64,000 nt of DNA, from the NCBI GenBank assembly GCA_022702705.1, contig CM040421.1, positions 68,814,121 to 68,878,120 on the forward strand, written 5' to 3'. This document shows, piece by piece, positions 59,626 to 64,000 of this stretch. Origin of the DNA: Papilionanthe hookeriana x Papilionanthe teres. Taxonomy: Eukaryota; Streptophyta; Magnoliopsida; Asparagales; Orchidaceae. The notes under the pieces were generated by a model, which made no database searches, was not told where the DNA came from, and saw only the letters and a list, made by a program, of their open reading frames with translations. The translations under genes and the position numbers were made by a program. How positions within the stretch are numbered: position 1 is the first letter of the stretch; each line of letters opens with the position of its first letter.

Positions 59626-61345
59626 TGATCGCTGAAAAATTTATTAAGAAATTCATACCTATTTTTGATGAAATTGCACTTTAAAGAAGGGTATTTTCTT
59701 TATTTTGTTGCAGGAATGAATAATTTAGGTGATAAAAGCAAAAATCATAAAAATGAGCGAATTTGGAGCAAAATCATGCAATTTGTGCTGAGTCGCCGAC
59801 GGCGAGATCGAGCCCGCCGACGGCGAGGTTACAAGAAGAAAATTCGAAGAATTTATAACTCGTCTCGTCGACAAGAAGCCCGAGCCCACCGACGGCGAGC
59901 TAGAGCGGCTTGAAGATCTTCAGAAGCCTCGCCGACAGCTGAGGTAGTTCGTCGCCGACGGCGAGGTAGTTTAAATGGCACGGATACATTGAACCCGGAC
60001 ACTTTTTGAAGGGATGCTTACGCACCTCTTGGTCCTTTGCTCACCTCTATATATAGAGGCCGAAAATCAGTCTTTAAGAGGAGTTATATGTGTATTTTAT
60101 ATAGTTTTATGTGTCAATTTGTGCAATCTTTTAGTCTTTTGTCTAGTTTTGTGTGGAGTTATATGTGTATTTTATATAGTTTTATGTGTCAATTTGTGTT
60201 CTAAGTGCGTTAAGTCCAGTTTTGTGTCTTTTTGTGTGTCTTTGAGAGTTATAAGTAAGTTTTTAGTGAGTTAGTGAGTTTTTTAGTGAGTCTTGCTGTA
60301 CTGGAAGGAAGAGTCAAAGGAAACTGCGAGGAGTCTGCTTGGGGATAAATCAAGATAAGTATTTGTATTTATTGTTTTTAACTTTAAATGAAATCCTTGC
60401 TTAGTTTAGTTCCCATGCATTCTGAGTAGTTTATTAATCTTTCTCCCTGTTTATGAAATTAAGTGACTTGATGAAATTAAAATAGAGATACTTTTATATA
60501 TATTAATAAATTGTGATAATTTTTACTTAAAACTTAATTTACTTTCAATCGGCCATTTGATTTGTTAAAATATGTTGATTATCAACTATAGTAAAAATTA
60601 CATCCGATATTCTGGGAATTCAAAAGCCTTGGAAGGAGGGTGCAAATAAATAGGGAAATAATATCATCTGGGCGTAGAATCGAGCATTTTAGTGTGACGG
60701 ACTAAAATATTCAATTCGGTCCTATGGTTTGAGAGCCGAAGTGTAGATGTTAGCCCTCGAGCGAGGGGAACGTGGGAGCTGCGAAGTGGCGATCGGTATC
60801 CTCCCGGCCTTAGCCACGCATTCGCAATCAAACATATGATTAGTCAATATTCTTTACACTGGACCAAAGGGTAAAGAATATGAATGCTCCTATTTGTCAC
60901 AATACCTTAAAATTATCTATTTAAATTCATCAATCACTTAAATTTCTAAACAAGGGAAATATACTTTTTCTGAATAGTTAAGACTTATTTAGCAATTAGT
61001 TTAATTTCCTGCACTTTCAATACATATTAATTTTCTACTTAGTTAAGTTACCTAATTAAAATACTTAGTTTACTTTATTGCGCTCAAATTTAAAATTCCA
61101 AATTTTCGTGTACTATTTTAAAAATTATTATTATTATTTTAAATTAGTTGTTATTTAATTTTCTCTTTCCCGTGGGATCGATAACCGAGACTCCACTAGA
61201 GCCCCGTATTACTTGATACGATACGTATACTTGCGTAGCATCCACAACATAAACAATTACAATTCTATACATATAAATAGCGGGGTCAAGTTTTTGGCGT
61301 CGTTGCAATTAAATTAAAAATATCATAATACAAAATTGTGGGTCA
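59626..61345 (+). repeat. LTR4 (type A)
   Basis: 1,720 bp, the right terminus of the composite. It shares the type-A states of LTR1 (GCAGGAATG at 59711, AAACTGCGAGG, ATCAAGATAAG, CTACTTAGT, ATTGTGGGTCA) and differs from LTR1 at only a small number of other sites. Palindromes at about 59791-59971, TATA-like element near 60049, fossil primer site at 61295-61306. It ends GGGTCA and is followed at once by the ACTGG target duplication. Confidence 0.95.
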
Positions 61346-61350
61346 ACTGG
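61346..61350. repeat. Target duplication ACTGG, right copy
   Basis: Repeats 22734-22738 exactly and is part of the Ulp1-like exon (codon TGG of NWPAAI). Confidence 0.9.
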
Positions 61351-62163
61351 CCTGCTGCCATATGTGATATGATAATCGACCAAGTCAGCACGATATACAC
61401 GAAATTGAGGGAGAACAAATCTTTGAGCTACATTAAAGGTTTTGTATTTCTTTTAATGGTATGTAATTGTGCAATACATTACAACATATTATTATATAGT
61501 TTTAGTTTGATTGTGTTTGCTAATTATACATGATTTATTTTGGTGTTTGAAATTCTTAGTTATGGTTTTATTAGCACACGTCTCTTATAACTCCAGCCGC
61601 CCCTGATGCTAGACCTCGCATTTTAAGGTGGCCAACAAATCATGGGCAAAGTCGGCAACAGATTCACGAGGCCTTCAGGATGCTTGATCATGCTCAGGTA
61701 ACTCATTCGTTGAATGAAGATAATATCTTCAGAATGCTGACATGTTCAAATTTACTGTAGGTTAATGATAGTTTTGTGGATTTGAGGGACGATGAAATGT
61801 AGCTGCTCACAGATCCAGATCACGGACCACCCAGTTCTGCAAGGCCTCTATCGCACCAGGAAATGCCGGCAGGACCATCGTCACCTAGATCGTATGCCAA
61901 GGGTACAACAGTGTCAAGTGAGATAACCCCAGTACCTGGACATACTACCGGGAGTGTTAGTTATGAAGCTTTGTATGACATTGTGGTTAGAACGGATGAA
62001 AAGATGGATACTGTGGTGGACACATTGGCCACCCTAACAGCAGTGATACAGAAGTTAGTTGAAAGAAGTACCGAGAAGGTGATCGAAAAGGAGAAGTCCA
62101 GTATTAGTGGACGGAAGAGGACATTCGACACACCAGAAACTCATTACCAATTTAAATGGCGAC

Positions 62164-62357
62164 CCAGGATTGTACATACAGAGGATCCTGCACAGATAGA
62201 TGATCCCTTACAGACTGCTGCTGCTGTACATACAGAGGCACCTATTGATACTGTACATACGGATGATACTGTACATATGAAGGACCCCGTGCACACTACT
62301 GATCCTGTACATACAGAGGCACCTGTTGATACTGTTGATCCCTTGCACATAGATGAT
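62164..62357 (+). repeat. Imperfect repeat in the Ulp1-like linker
   Basis: The linker encodes repeated VHTEAP, DTVHTDD, DPVHT and DPLH-type units of about 6-12 residues (for example VHTEAPIDTVHTDD and VHTEAPVDTV). It is acidic, low in complexity and probably disordered, and joins the N-terminal domain to the protease core. Confidence 0.7.
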
Positions 62358-63777
62358 ATTGAGCAAGCCCAAGAGGCCGAAGAAACAATAAGAGATGAGC
62401 ACGATGAAGATGTTGGGGATAAGACATTTGATGAAGACCCTGTAGAAGTAGTAAGAGCAATAAAGGGTGTTTTTGATTCTCTATCCCTTTCGGTGAGCAT
62501 GACATATTGCTATACAATTCTATTATGTTCCCTCACAATTATCACATATTGTTATTTTTATTTGCAGACTCGTCCGGTCACATCCGATGTAAATATTGAT
62601 GGTACAGAGGGTGATGCCCAAGAGGTCCGTTTTGCAGCTGAAGAAGCATTGGGTGTAGCTGAAGAAGCATCTGCAGAAGAGGTTTCCAGTTCTAGCTCTG
62701 ATGGAAACGAATATGTGATTGTCGTAAATACTTAATCGCTCTAGATAGACTGTCAAATATATTATATAATGTTTTTACATTTAAAAAAGTGTTGTTCTAT
62801 TTTGCAGCCTCACCAAACGGGAACAATCATTGATTATCCTTCAAAATCACTGATACCACTCGAAATGCAGGAAGCAATAGATCAGTGCCTACAGAGATAC
62901 GCTGGACCGTAATTACATCTCCACTGTCTATTTAAATATTGGCAGTTGTGTTGTAATTAACAAAAACTATTTATCATCTACGCAGTAGTGACATTGTTCT
63001 TCAAAGAGGCGGTATTGTAATTGAAAGAAAGGCCTTCGAAGATATTCTTCTCAATAAATGGATTGGAAATGAAGACGTTGACCTTTATGCTGTCTTATTG
63101 GACGAAAGAGCTTTGAGGGCACCTGATTTATACCAGCCTTATCATTATGTTTCACCATATTATCTAGTAATTGTTTTGTACTACTTATTCATTATTGTTT
63201 CCTATTCAGTATTCCGTTCACACTCAACGTAATAATTTCATGCAGATGCATAAGACATTTGGCAACAACAATAGATTTGTTAGTCACATCACCAAACATA
63301 CCATGCATGAGGTAAAGACCATTTTTTCCCAATCATTAAGAATGAACATTATATTTTGCTGGTATTAGATTTTAAAGCAAGAAATTGGAGAATATACGAC
63401 TCGCTGTCAAACCCCATCCACAAGTCATACGCTGAAAAAGTTGTAAGTGCATCAAACTTTCTTATTGTTATATTTCCTAAATGTATATTCACACCACTCC
63501 AGTAACAATAGACCGCTGCATCTGCCAGATCGATATGTTTGTTAAAGATTGTGGACAATTATTCAAAGCCAAGATCGAGAGTTGGGGGTTAGCAATTGTT
63601 AGGAATGTACCATATCAGAGGAACAGTGTTGATTGCGGCATGTTCGTGTGTAAGTACATGGAGACACTTGTACAGTCCGCAAAAGTCAGCTAGCATCAAC
63701 ATATGAGTTGGCAGGATGAAATGGAACGATTCAGAGCAGAATTTGCATATGACATTTATGTACTGTCAAATAATTAA

Positions 63778-64000
63778 TTTTTGAACACTGTTTATGTTTT
63801 TTTATTATATGTTAATAATGTTTTTCATTCTTGCTGTTGGTATTAAATTGATATATATAAGGAAGGTAGCATATACATATAAGTTATAAGAAGGGGTATG
63901 TCAAACTTCCAATACAACGAATAACACCGAGTAAATATATCAGAATTGAGGGGTAAGTCAACCATTCCAATACAAAGAAAAAGGTGAATAAAGTAAAAAT
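63778..64000. other. Downstream flank, nothing recognised
   Basis: AT-rich sequence after the TAA of the Ulp1-like frame. No poly(A) signal, terminal repeat or gene can be assigned. Confidence 0.5.

Larger units (their letters stand above)
22739..61345 (+). mobile_element. Tandem Athila-like composite, 4 LTRs and 3 internal regions
   Basis: A 38,607-bp head-to-tail array with LTRs at 22739, 35017, 47308 and 59626, giving periods of 12,278, 12,291 and 12,318 bp. Neighbouring units share one LTR. Only the outer ends carry the 5-bp target duplication, so the locus began as one insertion and grew by recombination. Eight LTR sites and many internal sites divide the array into type A (LTR1, P1 up to late pol, P3 from late pol on, LTR4) and type B (the rest). 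Unit order is gag-pol, ORF-A, ORF-B, 3' non-coding region. The lineage is related to M1 but clearly distinct. A tandem assembly artefact cannot be excluded from sequence alone, but A/B mosaicism argues against simple duplication by the assembler. Confidence 0.93.
61346..63777 (+). pseudogene. 3' part of Ulp1-like cysteine protease gene
   Basis: A chain of exons with GT-AG borders and matching phases: 61346-61458 (WPAAICDMIIDQ, YIKGFVFLLM), 61575-61697 (PDARPRILRWP), 61761-62492 (low-complexity linker), 62568-62723, 62808-62908, 62986-63166 (DIVLQRGGIVIERKAFED), 63210-63311, 63341-63442 and about 63503-63777. The last two carry the C48 protease core: His in EHYILLVLD (63347-63349), Asp in WRIYDSL (63398-63400), Gln in VPYQRNSVDCG (63616-63618) and Cys (63634-63636). 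Ulp1-type enzymes cleave SUMO-like proteins; many plant family members belong to Mutator-like elements. It is broken: stops at 61800 and 63691 (where Trp is expected), a phase mismatch into the last exon, and loss of its 5' part to retroelements. Upstream piece: 606-2087. Confidence 0.75.

Noticed and set aside
62144..62517. Minus-strand ORFs across the Ulp1-like linker
   Set aside because: They mirror the HTEAP-type repeat in the exon on the plus strand; the plus-strand exon has splice sites and phase agreement.

Overview
The window is plant nuclear heterochromatin. It is AT-rich and eukaryotic: there are spliced exons, there is no bacterial gene organisation, and most of it is Athila-type Ty3/gypsy LTR retrotransposons with a tRNA-Asp-like primer binding site. 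A eudicot is likely; I cannot name the species. Almost nothing here is intact host gene. The only non-retroelement coding sequence is a decayed Ulp1-like cysteine protease gene (C48 family, of the kind found in plant genomes and in KAONASHI-type Mutator elements). Its 5' part lies at about 606-2087, a 41-bp sliver at 22698-22738, and its 3' part with the His/Asp/Gln/Cys catalytic residues at 61346-63777.

Two retroelement complexes split that gene. M1 (2088-22697, minus strand) is an older Athila-like element with LTRs of about 1.6 kb, gag-pol, two related accessory ORFs (ORF-A and ORF-B) between pol and the 3' LTR, and several in-frame stops. A 7,050-bp non-coding insertion (13875-20924, 5-bp duplication TACGC) sits in M1 exactly at the gag start codon. 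Only 41 bp away, on the plus strand, is a 38.6-kb composite (22739-61345) flanked by one 5-bp duplication, ACTGG. It has four LTRs and three internal regions in head-to-tail tandem (LTR1-P1-LTR2-P2-LTR3-P3-LTR4). Each unit carries gag-pol, ORF-A, ORF-B and a long 3' non-coding region ending in a polypurine tract.

Reading the copies against each other shows two sequence types. LTR1, the 5' part of P1, the 3' part of P3 and LTR4 are type A; the 3' part of P1, LTR2, P2, LTR3 and the 5' part of P3 are type B. Both A/B switches fall at the end of pol. This is what one homologous crossover between a resident A element and a tandem or circular B dimer would leave. Most frame breaks that distinguish the copies lie at CAG, CTG or CCWGG sites, which suggests consensus errors at CHG-methylated cytosines rather than real mutations.

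Other unexplained structure: families of short GC-rich palindromes at the same positions in both element lineages but with different sequence; a fossil primer binding site inside the plus-strand LTRs; a conserved second polypurine tract about 0.85 kb from the LTR; a conserved box just after pol; and a decanucleotide-like minisatellite that repeatedly changes orientation in the first intron of the Ulp1-like gene.
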